A stretch of DNA of 15,395 nucleotides from Bimuria novae-zelandiae CBS 107.79 (Eukaryota; Ascomycota; Dothideomycetes; Pleosporales; Didymosphaeriaceae): positions 204,695 to 220,089 of the forward strand of contig ML976748.1 in NCBI GenBank assembly GCA_010015655.1, given 5' to 3'. Each line of letters starts with the position of its first letter. Positions within the stretch are counted from its first letter, which is position 1. This document shows, piece after piece, positions 9,702 through 15,395 of the stretch. The position numbers and the translations under genes were made by a program. The notes under the pieces were generated by a model, which was not told the DNA's origin, searched no databases, and was given only the letters and a program-made list of their open reading frames with translations.

Positions 9702-11640
9702 ATGTAATTAGTTTACCTAATATTTATAATACAAGACTTACTAAACTCAGACCCCTGTCCTACTCTATAGCCCCGGCTCTATACACCTGCTTAAAATAAC
9801 AAATCTCGTCTCGAAGTCGTAGCGTAACTCCGCTAGCTATGCCCTTCTCACATGCCTCCTTATATAAGCTACTATTAGAGTCCGCAACTCTACGAAGCAC
9901 GTTAAGTTCTTAGGCTTAACTAATAGCTATATCTTTAGCCCTCTCTATAAGCAGTTTCTCGTCGTGGTTAGTAGTAATAGTAATCTACTAGTTAAAGAAC
10001 TGCTTTATTATGCCTAGTCCGCGATTATTTAGTGCTATAAGACTTAATAGAGGCGCCAGCTATAGACTCTATAGCTAAGTAGCTATCTAATAGGAAGTTG
10101 TTAGTAGTTACTTAAGTAGACTAGCTTGCCATAGGTAAGTCTACTCCTACTTCGAGAGATAGAGATCCTGCTAACAAGTTAAGTTACCTACTATAGAGCT
10201 AATTATATTATTGTAGCCTATCTCTATCTAATGCTCCGTTAACCGTGTAAACATCTTACCTAGGCGCTCAAGCCAGTCCTCGCCGCGACGTCGAGCACTA
10301 ACTCTACCACGCCCTCTACCGCCACTACTATCCTGCGTGCCTACGGCAAGCTGGCGTTGCTGCCAATCACTAAGCAGGCGCTGGGGTGGCTGAGATGGAG
10401 TCGCACGAGCAGACTCACAGTCGTTAGCCCAAGTCTCTATCTGGTTTGGATGGATCTTGTAGTGCAGACTCGGCTCTATTAGATAGATAAAATAGAAACC
10501 TCTATTATTCAGACATTGTGGGCTATTGCATCTTTATAACCTATAGATCTCCTTCTTAAAGTTAGCCCGCAAGCGGAGGACCTCTAGACATTGTTTATAG
10601 AGATTTCTATATTAATTAGGCTATAGAGTTAGACGCCGGGCGTCTACTTACTTAACAAGATCCTAGGTACGAGTCCGCTAACTAGATAATGGTGTTCTAG
10701 CTGCTAACAAGCTAGCATTTAGAGCCTCTAATATAGGCGACGCGGCAGCTACTAGAGTTAGTAGAGTACATGCCAACTTAACGGTAAGCGTTAGCACTAA
10801 TTGTCGCGACTTTGGCAAGTTATCTATAAAGAATTAGTTATAACTCTTTATTAGTTGGAGTACTTCTATATAGCTTAGATCGTCTAGATTTATCTCTTGC
10901 TGAGGGGTGTACTTGTTCGGCCCTAGCTAGACTTTCTACATGGCTAGTACGTCGATAATCTTCCACTCTTTCTTACCAATTTCTAGCACTAGTTTTACAG
11001 CAATCTTATTAGCTATCTAATTTAGGCTAAAAGTAGAGAACTCGTCGCGTGTAGAAGCCATATTAAACGTCGTGTACGTTTTCCCGTTGACTATAAAAGT
11101 ATACTGGACGCGCAGAGGATATACAGTGACTAGTTTAGGTAGAGATGACTAACGGTGGGCCAAAGAGCTAATAGGTAAACTCCGCTTAAGTCTTTCTACC
11201 AGGTTACTAACGTTATGGTCATTGTCACTGTTAGGAAACTGTAGATGTTCTGGCCGGGGCGACGTCGGCAGGCTTAAGGACGTAATTTCGTGAACATTAA
11301 TATACGCTACTTCCTCCTCTTTACGCGCAACTCTCTGTTGGCTGCTACTAGATCGCGTTAGGGTCTCCTAGTCTGCGAAGCGGACGTGACTTGTCTAATA
11401 ATTAGACACTAATTAATTAGCCCTTAGATTATAGGAGCTAGTTTAGCGTGCTCCACTAGCTCCCTTAGTCCTTAATAACTAAGATAGTCTTTAGACTTTA
11501 TTAGAGCTCTCCCTGCAAGGATTACGTCCTTAATTTGATCGTATAGAGCGGCGCGGAGGCTCTGTTTCTGCCGCTGAGGCCTGACGCCGAGGCTGTAATA
11601 CTAAGGAGTAAGTATGGCGCTCTTACTACAACTTTATTGT
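9702..11640 (-). pseudogene. Unrecognised second gene of the Tc1-like element, decayed
   Basis: Read on the minus strand, about 560 codons from about 11380 to about 9702 lie in one frame broken mainly by TAG and TAA. A further 80 or so codons upstream (about 11610-11370) are in a neighbouring frame, so one indel or intron lies near 11370. Readable stretches include LRAALYDQIKDVILAGRALI, VQYTFIVNGKTYTTFNMAST, LVLTLTVKLACTLLTLVAAA, YKQCLEVLRLRANFKKEIYR, CNSPQCLNNRGFYFIYLIEP and GGRGRGRV, the last an Arg/Gly-rich patch near 10310-10330. The long span of natural amino-acid text with stops at positions explained by Gln/Trp codons argues for a real ancestral protein of about 600-650 residues. I recognise no domain, and it is not a transposase I know. 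The gene converges on the transposase and its 3' end is nearly adjacent. Its start and exact stop are uncertain. Confidence 0.6.
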
Positions 11641-11737
11641 CTTGCTAATAACTTACAGCCATGTTTATAGCCTAGGCGTTGCGCTTTGCATATGTAAATG
11701 GAAATTATGTGAAACGAAGCGAGTGCGCAGCGCACGG

Positions 11738-11769
11738 ACCAATTATTCGGATATTTCTGCACACGACAA
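11738..11769 (-). repeat. Right terminal inverted repeat of the Tc1-like element
   Basis: On the minus strand it reads TTGTCGTGTGCAGAAATA and ends AATTGGT, pairing with 8303-8334 at 29 of 32 bases. It is followed by AA (11770-11771) and then CGTAGGG, where the LINE sequence resumes. Just inside it, GTGCGCAGCGCAC (about 11723-11735) is a small perfect hairpin. Confidence 0.9.
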
Positions 11770-11771
11770 AA

Positions 11772-12046
11772 CGTAGGGACGAGGAAGGAAAAAAAAAAAA
11801 AAAAAAAAACTCTCACTTAGCAGGTTCTGCTTCATTTGCCGGAAAAGGGATACTGAACACTTAGGGGAATAGCCCTAAGACAACTTGCTACTAACTACTT
11901 AGGAGGGACTCAAGATACACAGAGTTAGGATAAACAGACACAAGGACGGTTATCTATAGGGGCTAGAGGGAGTTAGGTCACCACTGTAAGCTATGTTATG
12001 TAGTTAGCGTAAAAAGGCCCTTTAGGCGAGTGAGCCGGGCGTAATA
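11772..12046 (+). other. LINE A last ORF2 codon, stop and 3' UTR
   Basis: After the DNA transposon the LINE resumes with the end of ORF2 (ACG TAG). The region then aligns almost base for base with 13005-13263 of LINE B, including CTCTCACTTAGCAGGTTCTG and AAAAAGGCCCTTTAGGCGAG. LINE A has an A21 run at 11789-11809 where LINE B has only AAAA and a few different bases, an expansion private to this copy. Several LINE A/LINE B differences are CpA/TpA or TpG/TpA exchanges (for example CTACTTAGG against CCACTTAGG). Confidence 0.8.
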
Positions 12047-12070
12047 AATCAATCAATCAATCAATCAATC
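12047..12070 (+). repeat. (AATC)6 3' tail of LINE A
   Basis: Six perfect AATC units follow GGGCGTAAT, and the next base starts LINE B. LINE B also ends GGGCGTAAT followed by AATC units, so the tetramer repeat is the native 3' terminus of this LINE family in place of poly(A). Confidence 0.85.
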
Positions 12071-13263
12071 GATTTCGGTCAGGCCGACGACGACTCTCAC
12101 CTCCCCGTGGTGTCGGCTGGGAACCTGTAAATACCTTGCCGTCGGGTATTTTACAGAGCTAAGAAGAGTCAAGACTGGCCAGCACTGTCCGCTGGTCAGG
12201 GCTGCTGGTGGACGAGCCATCGCCGGCCTAACCACCAACAAGCGACAAGGGAACACTTTGAAAACCATCCGACACACGATTGTGAGTCGATCCTACAGTC
12301 GATAACGCCTAGGTCGTGGGACAGGACACCCTTGGGGTGCTCTCGGGCTGCTCTGTCGGAAGGAGGATACAACCGGGTTAGAGGACCAACAACGTACAGA
12401 AACGAACAGGTCAAAACGAACGCGAACGATACGATCCGGCGCGCTTGAATTCACGCAGAGAACGACGAGACACCTTGGTTAGTAGGAGGGACAACACTGC
12501 GTTGCTTGGCTGTTCCGGGTACAGGGGGAATACAAGTGGGCGAACTCCTGCGAGACACGGTTGGTCTTGTTGGAGAGATCTTGTAGGGTAGCGCGAAACA
12601 GATTGACAGTCTGCGGGGCGCAGCGTATAATGGAAGCGACAGAAGACTGGGTGGGCGGACCGCAGTTACGACACTTTTTATATAGCTCGAGAGGACGGAC
12701 GCGCGTGTCGGTCTGCTAAGAGGACGGAATCCTGAGGATGGCCATCAAGGATAGAGTCTTTAGGGTGGCTGTTAAAAGTAGGCTTAAGGTGCACACTAGT
12801 ATTAACTTGCTAGCCAGTTGTGCCCCGCGAAGGATGCGGATATGGATCGAAGGCGATGCAAGGCAGATGGTCTATGTAGGTGGACACGCTGTCGCCTCTG
12901 CAATGTATTATCTTAGATACATACAAATCAATACTTGCATAGAGGCAGTGAAAGCGACAATTCGATACGCGATAGCAACAAAACGCCTAGAAATAGCAAG
13001 CGGAACGTAGGAGGAAAAGACTAACCCTCTCACTTAGCAGGTTCTGCTTCATTTGCCGAAGAAGGGGCACTGAACACTTAGGGGAACAGCCCTAAGACAA
13101 CTTGCTACTAACCACTTAGGAGGGATTCTAGATACACAGAGTCAGGAAGAATAGACACAAAGACGGCTATCTATAGGGGCTGGAGGGAGTTAGGTCACTA
13201 CTGTAAGCTCTGGTATGTAGTTAGCGTAAAAAGGCCCTTTAGGCGAGTGAGCCGGGCGTAATA
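12071..13263 (+). mobile_element. LINE B: internally deleted, non-autonomous copy of LINE A
   Basis: It begins at the same base of the family as LINE A and immediately follows the LINE A tail. 12071-12937 matches 2658-3523 (leader and start of gag); 12938 onward matches 8235-8302 and then 11772-12046 (end of ORF2 and 3' UTR). Relative to LINE A, 4,711 bases (3524-8234) are missing, with no more than a base or two of homology at the joint. The 5' leaders differ at many positions, so the two copies are not a recent duplication. The copy has both termini and could have been moved in trans by full-length LINE proteins, but that is inference. Confidence 0.85.
12738..13010 (+). CDS. Fusion mini-ORF: gag N-terminus joined to ORF2 C-terminus
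   Basis: This ORF of 90 codons plus stop is intact. The first part (MAIKDRVFRVAVKSRLKVHT to YLRYIQINT) is the ORF1 N-terminus. After the deletion joint at 12937/12938 the last residues read IEAVKATIRYAIATKRLE and end at the native ORF2 stop TAG (13008-13010). The joint keeps the frame of both parents even though ORF1 and ORF2 use different frames in LINE A. No catalytic or zinc-knuckle domain remains. Whether it is translated or useful is unknown; an in-frame joint occurs by chance in one of three deletions. It also shows that the gag start in LINE A has lost one base. Confidence 0.5.
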   Translation: MAIKDRVFRVAVKSRLKVHTSINLLASCAPRRMRIWIEGDARQMVYVGGHAVASAMYYLRYIQINTCIEAVKATIRYAIATKRLEIASGT

Positions 13264-13344
13264 AATCAATCAATCAATCATCGAGAATCAATCAATCAAT
13301 CAAGAGAAGGAATTAATCAATCAATCAATCAATCAGAATCAATC
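13264..13344 (+). repeat. Interrupted (AATC)n array after LINE B
   Basis: AATC blocks of four (13264-13279), four (13286-13301), five (13315-13334) and two units (13337-13344) are separated by ATCGAG, a 13-base spacer (AAGAGAAGGAATT) and AG. The first block is the 3' tail of LINE B. The later blocks could be variation within the tail or remnants of other insertions reduced to their tails. Confidence 0.75.
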
Positions 13345-14240
13345 AGACAAGAAGAAAGGGGTTGTTGATGGAATCGGAGGTAAACAACGCGTCCCAGACG
13401 CGTCGGTCGGACCGAGCTCGGACCAAAACACCAAAAGCGGCCAAACTAGGGAGCGCCAACACGCAAAGCGAGAATAACAAAATCAACCTCAAGTCTCTCA
13501 CGGAGATAGAAACGGATGCTCCTGGAGCACCTAGAGCGATATAAACGCGTTCGATACCAGTTACAACGATTAGGAGGGGGAATAGCGTCGGCAAGGGCAA
13601 GGATGCGACTACCAAGGAACACTAGCAGCCATACTTGCTATAGTAGAAGAATTAAAGAACGACAATGCGGAACTTAGAGCGATAGTAGGAGGACTAACAA
13701 CAGAGCTATCGCTCGTGAAGGCTTAATTGGTGGATACGAAGGCGCAATTATCGCAAGCAATAGAGATCCTCTCGACCCTTACTATAGCGGATACCCACAC
13801 GCGGACGGCCGGCTTTCCACCTCGATCCTACACCTCAGCTCTGGCACGCTCGGCCGAAACGTCCCCAGGCATTACTAGACCGGCAAGCAATATGGACGAA
13901 GATTCGTCAAGAAAAATAATCCCTCCTAGCATAACTATCGACATCCGGCGAGCTAAAGATATAGATAGCACAGGCTTGAAGACCACCACCAAGATCGAAG
14001 CTCGCATTAGGGCAGGCATACAGGCACATAAAAGCACTAAACATATCCAGGTGTCGCGGTGAGCAGAGCTGGACAGTACGTAGGGAAATTGAAGGATTGA
14101 ACTGAGGTTGTACTATCTAGGAACTACAGAAGATATAGGTGCGCAGGCACAAACAACACTAGTCCTGGATAGGTGGAAGGTAAGTCGCAACCATGCCAAG
14201 GTAAGAGTAACTATCTTGTAAGGTAAGGGCTATAAACCGT
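13345..14240 (+). mobile_element. LINE C: 5' part of a related Tad-like LINE
   Basis: It starts directly behind the AATC block with only about 23 bases before the first ATG (13368), so its leader is missing or very short. The sequence is not a copy of LINE A or B at base level, but its gag has the same plan (basic N-terminus, LAAILAIVEEL coiled coil, SYTSALAR segment). Similarity to gag fades after 14062, and I see no RT from this element. The right limit is a guess, as the next decayed frame may belong to another element. Confidence 0.55.
13368..14062 (+). pseudogene. LINE C ORF1 (gag-like) fragment, decayed
   Basis: From ATG 13368 the frame gives MESEVNNASQTRRSDRARTK, a basic, disordered start, to a TAA at 13542-13544, and reads on past it as IRRGNSVGKGKDATTKEH. 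Near 13613 the family-like text moves to another frame (QGTLAAILAIVEELKNDNAE), so one indel is needed. That frame continues through a TAA at about 13724-13726 (probably a former CAA) with VDTKAQLSQAIEIL, SYTSALARSAETSPG, ITIDIRRAKDIDSTGLKTTT and EARIRAGIQAHKSTKHIQ to TGA at 14060-14062. No zinc knuckles remain. Compared with LINE A ORF1, this part has few stops. Confidence 0.65.
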
Positions 14241-14252
14241 GACACACCCCCT

Positions 14253-15020
14253 AGCTAGCGTAGACTTAAAGGTTAGTAAGTCAACAATAGCTAATTAGTA
14301 TTAGTGTATATAGAGGGCGTTAAGATTGTCCCTATCAACCTAACGCAGTTCTTTTAGGCGCTTAGTAATATTAATAAGGCTAAGTTAGTAAACAAACTCT
14401 ATAAACTTCTGCTTAGATAGAATCTTCGTAAGTCTATTAGCAGGCATATAGTTAGTAGGGACCTATTAGACGTTAATACAAGAGGCTTTAACTTCCTGTC
14501 GAATCTAAAGCTGGTGGATATCGACATATTTGACTTTTATGTAGAGCTTATCTTATTACTTAGTGATAATACCAACAGTCTACTAATTATTACACTAGAT
14601 AGTAGGTGTACAATTAAGCGTAAGATTAATGCTAGTAAAGAAACGTATCTACTCCTCTATTTATAAGGCAGCGAGTAAGAGCGAGAGTAGTTTAGACTTT
14701 ATAGTTAATTTTATAACTATGCGCTACACTATTGACTTCTAGTTAATTATTAGCCTACTAAACTTAAATGCGTAACCTTAAGAGCTCTAACAAGTCTTAG
14801 GTTTATCAGCGTATAAGGCGTTAGATAATCTAAAGAAGAGAGGATCGCGGTATATTAGATTATTAAAGAGATACTTAGCCACGTCTTGCGTGCTAGCAAA
14901 GGCTTCAAGAGCAAGAGCCTTTGTGCTGAGCAGGTAGCGCCAGGTCTAGCGTATCTTCGAGACGTGAGACTATCCTAGGTTAGTAAGATGGCAAGCAAAC
15001 ACAACGTGCGTTTAAGCGAC
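14253..15020 (+). pseudogene. Unrecognised decayed protein-coding frame
   Basis: One plus-strand frame, aligned to 14280, reads about 250 codons with roughly 15-20 TAG/TAA interruptions and no TGA in the part examined. Readable segments include VYIEGVKIVPINLTQFF, ALSNINKAKLVNKLYKLLLR, LDVNTRGFNFLSNLKLVDID, LITLDSRCTIKR-like text at about 14580-14640, CVTLRALTSLRFISV and KSLCAEQVAPGLAYLRDVRL (about 14910-14969). The pattern matches the RIP-damaged ORFs elsewhere in the window, so it was probably a transposon gene. I do not recognise a family. It is cut at 15020 by the hAT element and would continue beyond it, outside the window. A link to LINE C is possible but the frames do not join. Confidence 0.45.
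15013..15020. repeat. Candidate 8-bp target-site copy next to hAT
   Basis: TAAGCGAC directly precedes the CAGCG terminus. hAT elements duplicate 8 bp on insertion, so the same octamer is predicted immediately after the far end of the element, which lies outside the window. Confidence 0.4.
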
Positions 15021-15037
15021 CAGCGCTGCCAACGAAT

Positions 15038-15160
15038 CGAACAGGATCCGAACAAGGTGCTTGTTCGTTCGTTCGGCCCACATACAAATGTTCGTTCGTT
15101 CGAGACGACTCGAACAGGAGCATCTTCGAACAGTCTAACGAACGTTCGGTCGAACGTTCG
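15038..15160. repeat. GTTCG/CGAAC pentamer cluster (hAT subterminal repeats)
   Basis: By eye there are 14 copies of GTTCG or its complement in 123 bases, including two GTTCGTTCGTTCG triplets and two palindromes CGAACGTTCG or close to it (about 15138-15160). The placement, just inside the putative terminal repeat and 3' of the transposase, suggests transposase-binding motifs. TATAAAA at 15161-15167 follows on the plus strand but has no plus-strand gene to serve in view. Confidence 0.7.
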
Positions 15161-15169
15161 TATAAAACT

Positions 15170-15183
15170 TTCCTAATTAGGAA
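15170..15183. repeat. 14-bp perfect palindrome
   Basis: TTCCTAATTAGGAA reads the same on both strands. It lies between the GTTCG cluster and the transposase stop, in the 3' untranslated part of the hAT gene. It may be a protein-binding site or chance. Confidence 0.5.
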
Positions 15184-15226
15184 GCAGGTTGGTGTTGTGG
15201 TTAAGAAACTAGCTATTGTCCACTAG

Positions 15227-15395
15227 CTAGATGTTTTGGCCGGCATCCTTCTTGACGACGTGTTTTGACAACGCCGTGAGGTGACTCGATACGGCGTCTC
15301 TCGTGAGCCAGTTCTTCTGCAGTTGTAGAGCTTCGACGACGGCTGGCGATAATGAATTGCGATCGCACGTGATTGTTCTCCTAGCGGACGAGAAA
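15227..15395 (-). CDS. hAT-like transposase, C-terminal 55 residues (partial)
   Basis: The minus-strand frame enters from the window edge and stops at TAG (15229-15227). It reads FSSARRTITCDRNSLSPAVV and then EALQLQKNWLTRDAVSSHL. The pattern F-S-x-A-R, then R-x-x-L, V-E-A-L and K-x-W is the end of the hAT dimerisation region (Dimer_Tnp_hAT, PF05699). In the full protein this region pairs transposase subunits for cut-and-paste movement. The 55 codons contain no internal stop and no RIP signature. The catalytic domain is outside the window, so activity cannot be judged. Confidence 0.7.
   Translation of the reverse strand, partial: FSSARRTITCDRNSLSPAVVEALQLQKNWLTRDAVSSHLTALSKHVVKKDAGQNI

Larger units (their letters stand above)
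8303..11769. mobile_element. Tc1/mariner-like DNA transposon with two convergent decayed genes
   Basis: The 3,467-bp element has 32-bp terminal inverted repeats and is flanked by AA at 8301-8302 and 11770-11771. LINE B supplies the empty site: GCAAGCGGAACGTAGG reads straight through where LINE A is split, so the boundaries are exact apart from the AA ambiguity. A DD34E-type transposase lies on the plus strand (8483-9700) and a second long decayed frame on the minus strand (about 11640-9702), so the two genes converge with their 3' ends almost touching. Ordinary Tc1/mariner elements are 1.3-2.4 kb and carry one gene, so the extra 2 kb is unusual. The whole interior is rich in TAG/TAA, as expected of RIP. 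Confidence 0.85.
2658..12070 (+). mobile_element. LINE A: full-length Tad-like non-LTR retrotransposon, interrupted
   Basis: The 5' end is set by comparison with LINE B: both begin GATTTCGGTCAGGCCGACGA, at 2658 and at 12071. The parts in order are a leader (to 3324), a gag-like ORF1, an ORF2 with endonuclease, reverse transcriptase and RNase H, a 3' UTR, and an (AATC)6 tail at 12047-12070. A Tc1-like element fills 8303-11769. Without it and one AA target copy the LINE is about 5.9 kb, a normal size for the group. The coding interior has dozens of TAG/TAA stops and no intact frame, while the leader and 3' UTR are much less mutated. The gag and RNase H features point to the Tad1/I superfamily of LINEs; the exact clade would need a tree. 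Confidence 0.85.
15021..15395 (-). mobile_element. hAT-family DNA transposon, one end (rest beyond window)
   Basis: The terminus CAGCGCTGCCAACGAATCG has the CAGNG start common to hAT inverted repeats. It is followed by a dense GTTCG/CGAAC cluster, as expected of hAT subterminal binding sites, and then by the 3' end of a minus-strand transposase. Base use is not RIP-like and the coding end is open, so this insertion appears younger than its surroundings. The other end and target duplication cannot be checked here. Confidence 0.65.

Noticed and set aside
13264..13344. Possible CRISPR-like array
   Set aside because: The unit is a four-base LINE tail repeat with irregular short spacers in a eukaryotic genome.
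15161..15167. TATAAAA as a plus-strand core promoter
   Set aside because: No plus-strand gene follows; the only coding sequence there is the minus-strand hAT transposase end.
14988..15176. 62-codon plus-strand open frame
   Set aside because: It begins in the decayed unrecognised frame and runs by chance into the GTTCG repeats of the hAT end.
15185..15250. tRNA- or SINE-like A box (TGGTGTTGTGGTTAAG)
   Set aside because: No acceptable B box or cloverleaf follows, and the stretch is the 3' untranslated region and end of a hAT transposase on the minus strand.

Overview
The window looks like a repeat-rich part of a filamentous ascomycete genome (Pezizomycotina; a Dothideomycete is a reasonable guess, not proven). 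Three things point there: a heterokaryon-incompatibility (HET) domain gene with short GT..AG introns, LINE retrotransposons whose gag/EN-RT-RNase H layout matches the Tad-like families of such fungi, and decay by the C-to-T/G-to-A changes expected of repeat-induced point mutation (RIP). No bacterial gene organisation is present.

Layout. (1) Positions 1-2148 hold a plus-strand HET gene with at least three exons. Its start lies upstream of the first exon I can support, and its conserved C-terminal tail has slipped into another frame. (2) Positions 2149-2657 are intergenic. (3) Positions 2658-12070 hold a full-length LINE (LINE A): a 5' leader, gag with three zinc knuckles, and a long EN/RT/RNase H ORF readable in one frame through dozens of TAG/TAA stops. 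Its last codons are split by a 3,467-bp Tc1/mariner-like DNA transposon (8303-11769). That transposon has 32-bp terminal inverted repeats, a dead DD34E transposase on the plus strand and, unusually, a second long decayed gene of unknown function on the minus strand. LINE A then resumes and ends in an (AATC)6 tail. (4) Positions 12071-13263 hold LINE B, a copy of the same family that lacks about 4.7 kb of interior. The start of gag is joined in frame to the last codons of the RT ORF, leaving an intact 90-codon ORF. (5) An interrupted (AATC)n block leads into LINE C (from about 13345), a related but distinct gag start. (6) About 14250-15020 is a heavily mutated open frame I do not recognise. (7) At 15021 one end of a hAT transposon begins: a CAGCG terminus, a cluster of GTTCG/CGAAC pentamers, and the intact C-terminal end of a hAT-like transposase on the minus strand running off the window.

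The only gene likely to serve the host is the HET gene, a candidate nonself-recognition factor. Everything downstream is a nested and stacked transposon graveyard. The relative order can be read in part: LINE A inserted first, the Tc1-like element then entered LINE A, LINE B and LINE C lie head-to-tail behind LINE A, and the hAT element, which shows no decay in the part visible, entered the unrecognised decayed frame most recently. The strongest leads are the two-gene Tc1/mariner element and the internally deleted LINE with an in-frame fusion ORF.
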